Assembly: GCA_030668345.1 (NCBI GenBank)
Contig: DAOUUD010000035.1
Location: forward strand, 1-11,943
DNA from: Candidatus Cloacimonadota bacterium
GTDB lineage: Bacteria > Cloacimonadota > Cloacimonadia > Cloacimonadales > TCS61
DNA length: 11,943 nt
Reading direction: 5' to 3'
Both the position numbers and the translations under genes were made by a program. Position 1 is the first letter of the stretch, and the number at the start of each line of letters is the position of its first letter. This document shows, in pieces, positions 1 to 6,668 of this stretch. The notes under the pieces were generated by a model. It saw nothing but the letters and a program-made list of their open reading frames with translations, did not search any database and had not been told where the DNA came from.

Positions 1-1
1 A

Positions 2-136
2 GATGGATATCGAAGCCTGACTTTCAGTCTGATTTTCAGCTCCGATACAAAAACCTTGACGGATGACTATATAAATAATATTCTACAAAAAGTTATTGAG
101 AAATTAAAAAGTGACTTCAACATTGAGATGAGGTAG
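2..136 (+). CDS. pheT: Phenylalanyl-tRNA synthetase beta subunit, C-terminal fragment
   Basis: Only the last 44 codons are in the window; the gene enters from the left edge in frame 2 and ends at TAG 134-136. The fragment reads YRSLTFSLIFSS, then TLTDDYINNILQKVIEKL, and ends in NIEMR. This is the end of the ferredoxin-fold anticodon-binding (FDX-ACB) domain of PheT, whose usual pattern is a RSL-type strand, a TLTD/E turn, a long helix and a terminal arginine. PheT forms the alpha2-beta2 cytoplasmic enzyme that charges tRNA-Phe. A pheT gene directly ahead of zapA is a known bacterial arrangement (as in the Bacillus pheT region), which supports the call. The ribosome binding site of the next gene (GAGG 130-133) lies inside its last codons, so the genes are probably co-transcribed. 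The fragment is short, so the call rests on this motif and on context. Confidence 0.82.
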   Translation, partial: DGYRSLTFSLIFSSDTKTLTDDYINNILQKVIEKLKSDFNIEMR

Positions 137-139
137 TAT

Positions 140-463
140 ATGGAAGAAAAACCAGTTTTATCTCTGGATGAAAAGATCCAGAAATTAATAAATAATTATA
201 CCGAACTTAAAACCAAATATGCTGACCTGGTTGTACAAAAAGCAGAAATAGAAAAAGCCAATTCCGAATTAAGTGAATTCAAATCTCAGAACAGCGGGAA
301 ATTAGAAGAACTCCATGAATCTTTTAACAAACATCAGGAAGAGATTGAATTTCTACGTAATGAAAATCGAAATTTGAGATCCCAGGTGGAAAAATACGAA
401 AACAAAATGAAAGAGGCTTCTTCCAAAATCGATAGTATTTTTGGTCAGTTAAGTGATCTTTAA
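140..463 (+). CDS. Small coiled-coil protein, ZapB-like
   Basis: A 107-residue, highly charged protein, rich in E, K, N, Q and S, with no cysteine and no membrane segment. From about residue 9 to residue 100 it shows a heptad-like spacing of L, I, V and Y, so nearly the whole chain should form a long coiled coil. It starts 3 bases after pheT with GAGG at 130-133, six bases before the ATG, and ends 5 bases before zapA. In proteobacteria ZapB is a short coiled-coil protein that joins ZapA at the Z-ring, so a coiled-coil gene just before zapA suggests a ZapB-type partner. This is inference from context and composition: coiled coils match one another without shared ancestry, and E. coli ZapB is shorter (81 residues). 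A general structural role is also possible. Confidence 0.72.
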   Translation: MEEKPVLSLDEKIQKLINNYTELKTKYADLVVQKAEIEKANSELSEFKSQNSGKLEELHESFNKHQEEIEFLRNENRNLRSQVEKYENKMKEASSKIDSIFGQLSDL

Positions 464-468
464 CTAAA

Positions 469-744
469 ATGAAATCTATAGAGATCGAGTTATTAGGCAG
501 GAAATATTTCTTTAGAAGTGATAACCCTGAAAAACTTCAGGAAACAGCAAGGTATCTCGAATCTCAATTGGAAGAATTAAATAGCAGGTTCAATACAGTA
601 GATCAGAATAAACTGTTTGTTCTTTATGCTTTAATGATAACAGAAAAATATTTATCAACGATCGAAAATAATAAAGAACTAAACAAAGAGTTTGAGCAGA
701 TAACCAATATGCTCAATAATCAGGTTCTGGAAAACGAAGCATAA
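469..744 (+). CDS. zapA: Cell division protein ZapA
   Basis: A 91-residue protein of the usual ZapA length. Residues 1-15 (KSIEIELLGRKYFFR) form the N-terminal beta hairpin that begins with the ZapA pattern of alternating hydrophobics followed by a LGR/K-Y turn. Residues 18-38 are the first helix (NPEKLQETARYLESQLEEL). From about residue 45 a long helix begins (QNKLFVLYALMITEKYL) and continues as the C-terminal coiled coil used for dimer and tetramer formation. ZapA binds and bundles FtsZ filaments at the division site in the cytoplasm. No clear Shine-Dalgarno sequence precedes the ATG, which is 5 bases after the previous stop, so translation is probably coupled. The 3' end directly abuts the 6S-like RNA, an arrangement also found in gamma-proteobacteria (zapA then ssrS). 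Confidence 0.87.
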   Translation: MKSIEIELLGRKYFFRSDNPEKLQETARYLESQLEELNSRFNTVDQNKLFVLYALMITEKYLSTIENNKELNKEFEQITNMLNNQVLENEA

Positions 745-745
745 C

Positions 746-911
746 GCCTGCGGTATTCGTGATATTATTTTTGTTTTTGAACCAATTACGAACGGGAAGT
801 CGAGCCATTTGCGGCGCACGAGCCGGACATGATTCGGATGTGTAAAGCAGATAAGGTAGACATCCACCTTGTTTCCGGTTCGCTAAAACAATAATACACG
901 GTACTGCGGGT
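746..911 (+). ncRNA. ssrS: 6S RNA (SsrS-like)
   Basis: The gap between zapA and rny holds a long rod-shaped RNA. The terminal stem pairs 746-757 with 900-911 (12 pairs, with G-U pairs) and, after bulged C758, 759-761 with 897-899. An A/U-rich bubble follows (762-778 and 882-896). A second stem then starts with GAACC 779-783 against GGTTC 877-881. An apical hairpin pairs 817-820 with 839-842 and 823-827 with 833-837 around loop CATGA. Closing stem, central bubble and apical arm are the 6S layout, which mimics an open promoter and holds sigma70-type RNA polymerase in stationary phase. The edge sequences CCTGCGG and CTGCGGG, the length of about 166 bases and the place after zapA agree with 6S. 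Ends are set by the stem, not mapped. No clear promoter of its own is visible; it may be processed from the zapA transcript or start within zapA. Confidence 0.84.
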
Positions 912-942
912 TAATATAAATTTTAAAAAAGAGAGGTTAACA

Positions 943-2502
943 ATGCAATATATATATATCCTGGCAGGATTTGCCATAGGTATCATTTTTGCTCTTATCA
1001 TCAGCTATGTAAAAAAAACAACTGCAGATAAGAACATACTTAAATCTAATGAACTTGCAAAAAAAATCATTGATGATGCAAGTAATGAATCAGAGAACCT
1101 GAAGAAAACAGCCGTGCTGGAAGCTAAGGAAGCCTGGTATAAAACCCAGAAAAACTATGAAGACGAAATAGCACAGCGAAAGAAAGAAATCTACGTTCTG
1201 GAAAAGGAATACAATGAGAGAGTATCAAGTTTGGATAAACGCCTGGAAACTCTGGATAAAAAAGAGACTAATCTCCAGGAATTTGAAAAGAAGATAAAAA
1301 CCGAAGAAACTGAAATTCAGAATAAGAAAGGTGAATTGGATAAGCTGATCGAACAGCAAAATTCAAAGCTTTCTGAAATTGCCAAGTTATCTCGAGAGGA
1401 AGCGATCCAGATACTCAAGAACAATCTAAAAAATAAAGCTCGTAATGAAGCTGTGAAAGAAATTCGTCAGATAGCGGAACAAACTAAAGCGGAAGCAAAC
1501 AAACTTGTTGCAGGTATCCTGTCTACAGCGGTTCAAAGAATGGCTGTTGATTATGTATCGGAATCCACAGTTTCTGTAGTTTCACTTCCTGATGACGAAA
1601 TGAAAGGACGCATAATCGGGCGTGAAGGAAGAAATATCAGAGCATTTGAAAAAGCTTCTGGTATCGACCTGATCATCGATGACACACCGGAAGCAGTCGT
1701 ACTCTCCGGGTTCGATCCTGTAAGAAGAGAAATCGCCCGTCTTTCATTGGAAAAACTGATATCCGACGGTAGGATCCATCCTGGCAGGATAGAACAGGTT
1801 ATAGAAAAAACCTCCAAGGAAATGGATGAGAATCTTGTTGAGATCGGTGAAAAAGCCTGTATGGAAACCAATGTTCATAATATTTCCCCGAATCTTGTCA
1901 AATTGATCGGCAGACTTAAATACAGAACCAGTTACGGTCAGAATATTCTTCAACATTCGATCGAATCTGCCTGGATTTGCGGTATCCTGGCTACTGAACT
2001 TGGATTGGATCAGGAATTAGCCAGGCGCTGCGGATTTCTGCATGATTTAGGAAAAGCAATCGATCATGAATATGATGGCTCACATGCAAACCTGGGTGCC
2101 AATGTTGCCCGGAAAAACGGCGAAAGTAAAATAGTTATAAACGCTATCGAAGCACATCATGAAGAAGTTGAATATCAAAGCGTTTATGCAGTTCTTACGC
2201 AGGTTTCCGATGCCATTTCCGGTGCCCGTCCCGGAGCCAGAAGGGAAATGCTGGAAACCTATATGAAGCGTCTTTCCAAAATGGAAGAAATTGCAAATTC
2301 TATTGATGGTGTTAATAAATCTTTTGCTATTCAAGCTGGAAGGGAATTGCGTATTATTGTTGATCCAGTTTTGGTTGACGATAAGAAAACTGCTTATATT
2401 GCGTCTGATATTGCTGAAAAAATTGAGCAGGAAATGCAATATCCCGGACAGATAAAAGTGATGGTTATAAGGGAGACCCGACATACTGCGGTGGCAAAAT
2501 AA
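943..2502 (+). CDS. rny: Ribonuclease Y
   Basis: A 519-residue protein of the normal RNase Y length with all expected parts in order. Residues 3-23 form one N-terminal membrane helix. Residues 25-200 are a long charged coiled coil. A KH RNA-binding domain lies at about 213-280, with the GxxG loop in IIGREGRNI. An HD phosphohydrolase domain follows at about 330-430, with H338, H367-D368 (HDLGKAID), H405-H406 and D423 as likely metal ligands; the last is in the family motif SDAISGARPGARRE. RNase Y is a membrane-anchored endonuclease that starts bulk mRNA decay. GAGAGG at 931-936, six bases before the ATG, supports the start. The stop overlaps the ymdB start by one base (TAATG). The rny-ymdB pair is widely conserved. 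Confidence 0.97.
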   Translation: MQYIYILAGFAIGIIFALIISYVKKTTADKNILKSNELAKKIIDDASNESENLKKTAVLEAKEAWYKTQKNYEDEIAQRKKEIYVLEKEYNERVSSLDKRLETLDKKETNLQEFEKKIKTEETEIQNKKGELDKLIEQQNSKLSEIAKLSREEAIQILKNNLKNKARNEAVKEIRQIAEQTKAEANKLVAGILSTAVQRMAVDYVSESTVSVVSLPDDEMKGRIIGREGRNIRAFEKASGIDLIIDDTPEAVVLSGFDPVRREIARLSLEKLISDGRIHPGRIEQVIEKTSKEMDENLVEIGEKACMETNVHNISPNLVKLIGRLKYRTSYGQNILQHSIESAWICGILATELGLDQELARRCGFLHDLGKAIDHEYDGSHANLGANVARKNGESKIVINAIEAHHEEVEYQSVYAVLTQVSDAISGARPGARREMLETYMKRLSKMEEIANSIDGVNKSFAIQAGRELRIIVDPVLVDDKKTAYIASDIAEKIEQEMQYPGQIKVMVIRETRHTAVAK

Positions 2503-3281
2503 TGAATATTCTCTTTATTGGTGATATTTTCGGCTCACCGGGCAGGAAAATAATTCAGGAAGAACTACCCCGCTTGAAAGAAGAATTTTCTGCAGATATT
2601 ACAATTGCCAATGGAGAAAATGTAGCTCACGGGAAAGGCATTACAGAGAAAACTGCTTTGCCTCTATTCGATGCGGGAATCGATGTATTTACAAGTGGAA
2701 ATCACCTCTGGGATAAACGTGAATCACTGGATTATTTGAAAATTGAAAAAAGGATCATTAAACCCCTGAATGCAATGGCAAAAACTATCGGTCATGACAG
2801 GTTCTTTAAAACTGCTCCCAATGGAGAAAAATTAGCGATCATCTGTTTGATAGGACAAGCTTTCATGCCTCCGATCGATTCACCTTTGAACACATTGGAA
2901 AAAATACTTCCCGAAATAAGAAAAGAAACAAATAATATCCTGGTGGATTTTCATGCGGAAGCCACTGCAGAAAAACGGGCTATTGGTTACTATTTTGATG
3001 GTAGAATCAGTGCTCTTATTGGTACACACACTCATATCCAAACTGCCGATGAAGAGATCCTTCCCAATGGTTCCGGATATATTACCGATGTGGGAATGAC
3101 CGGTCCTCATGATTCAGTGATCGGTATGAAAAAAGAGATTATCCTGGAAAAGATGACAACTGGAATGCCACAGAAATTTGATGTGGCTGATGACGGTTTG
3201 CAGATCAATGCTGTCTTCCTGAAGATTGATGAAAAAACAGGGAAAACCCTCGAAATAAAAAGAATTCGCAGGAAATATTAA
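2502..3281 (+). CDS. ymdB: YmdB-family metallophosphoesterase (TIGR00282)
   Basis: A 259-residue cytoplasmic enzyme of the YmdB family, close to the usual length. The two-metal active site is intact: D8 (FIGDIFGSPGR), E39-N40 (NGENVAHGKG), N67-H68 (TSGNHLWDK), H151 (VDFHAEATAEK), and H176 and H178 (GTHTHIQTAD). The Bacillus subtilis homologue hydrolyses 2',3'-cyclic nucleotides and influences biofilm and motility genes. Here it follows rny with a one-base overlap, so the two proteins should be made together; the link with RNA decay is plausible, because 2',3'-cyclic ends come from RNA cleavage. It overlaps folD by one base in the same TAATG manner. Function is well supported at family level; the true substrate in this organism is not shown by sequence. 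Confidence 0.95.
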   Translation: MNILFIGDIFGSPGRKIIQEELPRLKEEFSADITIANGENVAHGKGITEKTALPLFDAGIDVFTSGNHLWDKRESLDYLKIEKRIIKPLNAMAKTIGHDRFFKTAPNGEKLAIICLIGQAFMPPIDSPLNTLEKILPEIRKETNNILVDFHAEATAEKRAIGYYFDGRISALIGTHTHIQTADEEILPNGSGYITDVGMTGPHDSVIGMKKEIILEKMTTGMPQKFDVADDGLQINAVFLKIDEKTGKTLEIKRIRRKY

Positions 3282-4141
3282 TGCCAGATAAACTGACCGG
3301 TAAACCGGTAGCAAAAGAAATTTATGCTAAGATAAGATCCAAAATTGAAGATCTGAATTTAACTCCTAAACTTGTTATCATAATGATCGGGGAAGATCCG
3401 GCTGCACAATATTATGTTCAAAACCTTGAAAAAAGAGGTTTAAAAATTGGCATAATAATTGAAACAAAAACTTATGGAACAGATATCACCCAAACTGAGA
3501 TCCTGAACCAGATTGATGATCTAAACCAGGATGATTCAGTACACGGAATAATGATCCAGAAACCACTTCCATCTCATCTTGATGAATCGGAGATCGTTAT
3601 GAAACTTTCACTGGAAAAGGATATGGATGGGTTTCATCCCATAAACATGGGAAATCTTATACTGGAAAAAGAAGGTTACCTACCCAGTACTCCTACTGCG
3701 GTTTTAGAATTATTTGATTTCTATAATATTGAAACATCTGGAAAAAATATTGTGATCATTGGCCGAAGTAATATAGTAGGCAAACCGTTGGCTAACTTGC
3801 TATTGCGAAAAAACAAAACAGGCAATGCCACAGTAACTGTTTGCCATAGTAAAACAGAAAATTTATCAGAGATCACAAGAAAAGCAGATATTCTGATTGC
3901 TGCTATAGGCAAAGCTTTTTTTGTAACAGCAGATATGATAAAACCAAATTCTATTGTAATAGATGTGGGAGTAAACCAGATCGATGATCCCGAAAAAGGA
4001 CATCGTTATGTAGGCGATGTAGATTATGAAAACTGTTTTCACAAAGTCTCTGCCATTACTCCTGTTCCGGGGGGAATAGGAACTATTACAACTGCTGTCT
4101 TGTTGAGAAATGTTCTCTCTGCAGCCCAAAAAGCTAATTAA
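3281..4141 (+). CDS. folD: Methylenetetrahydrofolate dehydrogenase/cyclohydrolase family protein with altered catalytic lysine
   Basis: A 286-residue protein of normal FolD length. FolD oxidises 5,10-methylene-THF to methenyl-THF with NAD(P)+ and hydrolyses that to 10-formyl-THF in the cytoplasm. Visible family motifs are GEDPAAQYYV (37-46), IQKPLP (92-97, with Q93), EKDMDGFHPINMG (112-124, with D116), the Rossmann loop IGRSNIVGKP (160-169), and PVPGGIGTIT near the C-terminus, where the usual GP is GT. Against E. coli FolD (YVASKRK) the segment reads YVQNLEK with no gap, so the catalytic lysine K54 (human K56) is leucine L49. Q93 and D116, the other two catalytic residues, are present. Cyclohydrolase activity may therefore be lost or weak. 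AGGAA at 3270-3274 serves as ribosome binding site. The gene overlaps ymdB by one base and is the last gene of the cluster. Confidence 0.93.
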   Translation: MPDKLTGKPVAKEIYAKIRSKIEDLNLTPKLVIIMIGEDPAAQYYVQNLEKRGLKIGIIIETKTYGTDITQTEILNQIDDLNQDDSVHGIMIQKPLPSHLDESEIVMKLSLEKDMDGFHPINMGNLILEKEGYLPSTPTAVLELFDFYNIETSGKNIVIIGRSNIVGKPLANLLLRKNKTGNATVTVCHSKTENLSEITRKADILIAAIGKAFFVTADMIKPNSIVIDVGVNQIDDPEKGHRYVGDVDYENCFHKVSAITPVPGGIGTITTAVLLRNVLSAAQKAN

Positions 4142-4180
4142 AAATGATAATTTTGTTGACGGAAAATCTCTTATATTTAA

Positions 4181-4209
4181 TTAAAGTTCAAATGAAATAA
4201 TATTATAAT
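4181..4209 (+). promoter_or_regulatory. Candidate sigma70-type promoter for the lipoprotein operon
   Basis: A perfect TATAAT at 4204-4209 stands 17 bases after a weak -35-like TTAAAG (4181-4186). A start near 4216 would leave an untranslated leader of about 18 bases that holds the strong ribosome binding site. The region is extremely AT-rich, so a TATAAT by chance is likely; the -35 matches only three of six consensus bases. It is offered because the functional switch from core genes to envelope lipoproteins and the 92-base gap call for a promoter here. Confidence 0.4.
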
Positions 4210-4220
4210 ATAATAAAATT

Positions 4221-4228
4221 GGGGGAGG
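4221..4228 (+). promoter_or_regulatory. Strong ribosome binding site for the 803-residue lipoprotein
   Basis: GGGGGAGG ends five bases before the ATG at 4234. It is the strongest Shine-Dalgarno match in the window and stands out in a very AT-rich leader. It fixes the start codon and suggests high translation of the first lipoprotein. Confidence 0.8.
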
Positions 4229-4233
4229 ATTGA

Positions 4234-6645
4234 ATGTTTAAGTTTAGAAACGCTGCAATTATTATTGCTGTCCTATTAGTTTTGCTTCTTATTTTCAGCG
4301 CTTGTGGCAGAAAAGGGTCATTAGAAACAAACATTAAACCGACGATCAGTATTACTTCGTATGAAGGTGTTGAAGAACCTGCTTTAATTGATTCTATTTC
4401 ACCAGCATCTTTCCAGCAAAAGATTTATTGGGAAGCTTCTGATGAAGATGGTGTAGTAGACAAATATGCATTCAGAGTTGTGGATGAAGATATGCAACCA
4501 TTTAGCAATATCCAGGGAGATATTATTGGTACTCCTGGCTATGAGATTGTTGATGAAAATGGTTGGGTTTATCATTATCAAACTGGTGCAGATGAAACTA
4601 TTCCGCTTGAACTTTCGGATAGTAAGACAATCTGGACAGATCAGGTTTATGCTATTATCAATTTCCCGGCAAACCAAGATGGAGACAGTACAGATGTAAC
4701 GAGTGTATTTGAGGTAAAGTGCAAAGATAATTTAGGTGAAGAGTGTGAAGAATCTGCTATAAAATATTTTCATGTGAATTCTTTGAAGCCTAGTTGTACT
4801 GTTCGTTCTACAAAGGGTGATATTGCTGGAAAAACTATCGGTATTGGTATAGTTTTCAGTTTTAATATCATTGACAAAGACCAATTTGTTGGGTCCATTC
4901 CAGATTATTTTCTATTTAAGTTAGATAAAAAAGATCTTCTCGGTGCACTGATCACTGGAGATGAAGGTTATTCAGATATTGTCTGGACTACAAAATACGA
5001 AAGAGACATTGAGGAATATGAAGTTACACTGGACGATTATGAAGGAACCAGGGCTGCATTGAAACTGAATAACATTGAAAATAGTGTGCCACAGGATTCT
5101 ACTTACATCACAGCCTGGGCTGTAGATTTGGCAGGTATCGTCTCTGACTCGGTAACAATTTCCTTTATTGTTAAGGAAGGTTTTTATCCGGGCACATTAA
5201 TCTATAACGGTATAAAACAAGGGAATATCGAACCTGGTAATAATTTATTTGCGCTTGGTGCAAATCAATTTGTTACATACATTGATGCATCTCTTGGTCG
5301 TTTGATCCCAAGTGTAATGACGTTAGAAGGAACTCATTACTCTACTCCGTTCTGGATAAGTAAAGACGGAGAATATACGGCTATCCATTCTAATGATATG
5401 AAGATTTACATGAAGTGGGGTTATTATGGAGAATATCAAAATAATAGCCCAAATCCTCCAAATAAAAAAAATGCTAACGTTCTGGATGAAAGAACCGGCA
5501 AGCAATATTTTTCTGAAATCAGATTTTATGATTTAAGAATGGATGGAGAAGCTTACTACTATGCACCATTACCTGGCTCAGAATTTAACATTCTTGATGA
5601 AGAAACCGGGAAAGAATGGCTTCGCGTACCTGTGAGTCATGCAATTGCTCAGCAAACGATTATAACAGGCTTGTCTTCAGGCATTCACCGTTTTGAAGTT
5701 CGCCCTGTTGACCTTCAGAATGTCCCTGATAAAACACCCTCAGAATTTATATTTAATTTGTTTGCACCTGTACCTTTTAATGAAAAAGAAGGCATTTTGA
5801 TTTTAGATGATTCTGATGATAATTTGATGATTTCCCCTGAAGCTTATGTGGATTCTTTATACCAGGAATACTACTTTGCAGATTACACAGGAAGAGTTGA
5901 TTTCCTGGACAGAGCGTGGTTAGCGGTAAATATTAAAAATTCTAAATTTCATTTTGATAATGCAGAATTTTGTCCCACTGATCTTCAATCGTATAAAACA
6001 GTTATTTATCATAGTGATAATGTAATAAATAAAGGCGCTTTTGCAGAAGAATATGATGTTATCAATCTATATCTAAAAGGTGGAGGAAACCTTGTATTTA
6101 GTATAGGTGCAAACCTTCAAACTAATGTACTCCGTGATGTTAGAAACTGGGCATTTCCTGTTCTTGACCGTTATTTTGGAGTTGATAGTAGTGACGAAGA
6201 ATCCATACTTATTTTAGAAAAAGATGGTGTAACAGCCTTAAACCCACCGTTCTTCAATTTGCCTTATTTTATTAAAGCTATACCAGATAATGGATTCACA
6301 GAAGAAATAGATCTTATGATACCAAGCTTTCATCCTTTCGTAAATATACATCCGGTGTTGCAGATTGAAGTTAATGCTATGGGACCAGTTGCTTATTTCG
6401 ATGAATCCAAATTGGATGAAAATACAACGGTTATATACAGGTTTGGTTGTATATCTGCTGGTGATGGTCCACTCGATCCTGCCAATTATGAATATAATAC
6501 CTATAATGAGCAACCTGTAGGATTGAAGCGACAAGTGGGAGAAAGTAAATGTTATGTTTTTAGTTTCCCGCTCTCTTATATGGAACCAGTTCAGGTAAAA
6601 GAAATGTTAAACCAGATTATTGATGAAATCGAAATAGTTCAGTAA
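4234..6645 (+). CDS. Large predicted lipoprotein with Ig-like modules and a Rossmann-like C-terminal domain
   Basis: An 803-residue protein that I cannot assign to a named family. Residues 1-23 form a lipoprotein signal peptide (basic start, hydrophobic core, lipobox FSAC), so C24 should be lipidated; G25 follows it. Residues 36 to about 330 look like beta-sandwich modules (IYWEASDEDGVVDKYAFRV; TAWAVDLAG). Another module spans about 440-510 (GIHRFEVRPVDLQNVPDKTP). From about 516 the style changes: GILILDDSDDN (520-530) looks like the first strand of a Rossmann-like fold, followed by YKTVIYHSDN (587-596) and LYLKGGGNLVFSIG (612-625). The end (CYVFSFPLSYMEPVQVKEML) resembles the last part of ThuA/GATase-like domains in FCB surface proteins, but no catalytic triad is evident. 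It probably sits in the outer envelope and is co-transcribed with the next lipoprotein gene, 23 bases on. Confidence 0.85.
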   Translation: MFKFRNAAIIIAVLLVLLLIFSACGRKGSLETNIKPTISITSYEGVEEPALIDSISPASFQQKIYWEASDEDGVVDKYAFRVVDEDMQPFSNIQGDIIGTPGYEIVDENGWVYHYQTGADETIPLELSDSKTIWTDQVYAIINFPANQDGDSTDVTSVFEVKCKDNLGEECEESAIKYFHVNSLKPSCTVRSTKGDIAGKTIGIGIVFSFNIIDKDQFVGSIPDYFLFKLDKKDLLGALITGDEGYSDIVWTTKYERDIEEYEVTLDDYEGTRAALKLNNIENSVPQDSTYITAWAVDLAGIVSDSVTISFIVKEGFYPGTLIYNGIKQGNIEPGNNLFALGANQFVTYIDASLGRLIPSVMTLEGTHYSTPFWISKDGEYTAIHSNDMKIYMKWGYYGEYQNNSPNPPNKKNANVLDERTGKQYFSEIRFYDLRMDGEAYYYAPLPGSEFNILDEETGKEWLRVPVSHAIAQQTIITGLSSGIHRFEVRPVDLQNVPDKTPSEFIFNLFAPVPFNEKEGILILDDSDDNLMISPEAYVDSLYQEYYFADYTGRVDFLDRAWLAVNIKNSKFHFDNAEFCPTDLQSYKTVIYHSDNVINKGAFAEEYDVINLYLKGGGNLVFSIGANLQTNVLRDVRNWAFPVLDRYFGVDSSDEESILILEKDGVTALNPPFFNLPYFIKAIPDNGFTEEIDLMIPSFHPFVNIHPVLQIEVNAMGPVAYFDESKLDENTTVIYRFGCISAGDGPLDPANYEYNTYNEQPVGLKRQVGESKCYVFSFPLSYMEPVQVKEMLNQIIDEIEIVQ

Positions 6646-6668
6646 GAGCTTAATATAAAGGAGAAATT

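Noticed and set aside
745..942. SRP RNA, tmRNA or a riboswitch in the zapA-rny gap
   Set aside because: The conserved SRP and tmRNA motifs are not seen, and the long rod with central bubble plus the zapA context fits 6S better.
679..1001. Minus-strand reading frames across the zapA-rny gap
   Set aside because: They lie over the structured RNA and the ends of zapA and rny, have no family features, and are best explained as shadows.
4140..4153. AAAAT-GATA-ATTTT hairpin after folD as a terminator
   Set aside because: Only five A-T pairs and no T-run after it; too weak to call.
4156..4184. TTGACG at 4156-4161 as a -35 box
   Set aside because: No acceptable -10 stands 16-18 bases after it (AATTAA only); TATAAT at 4204 is far too distant. 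The pair at 4181-4209 fits better.
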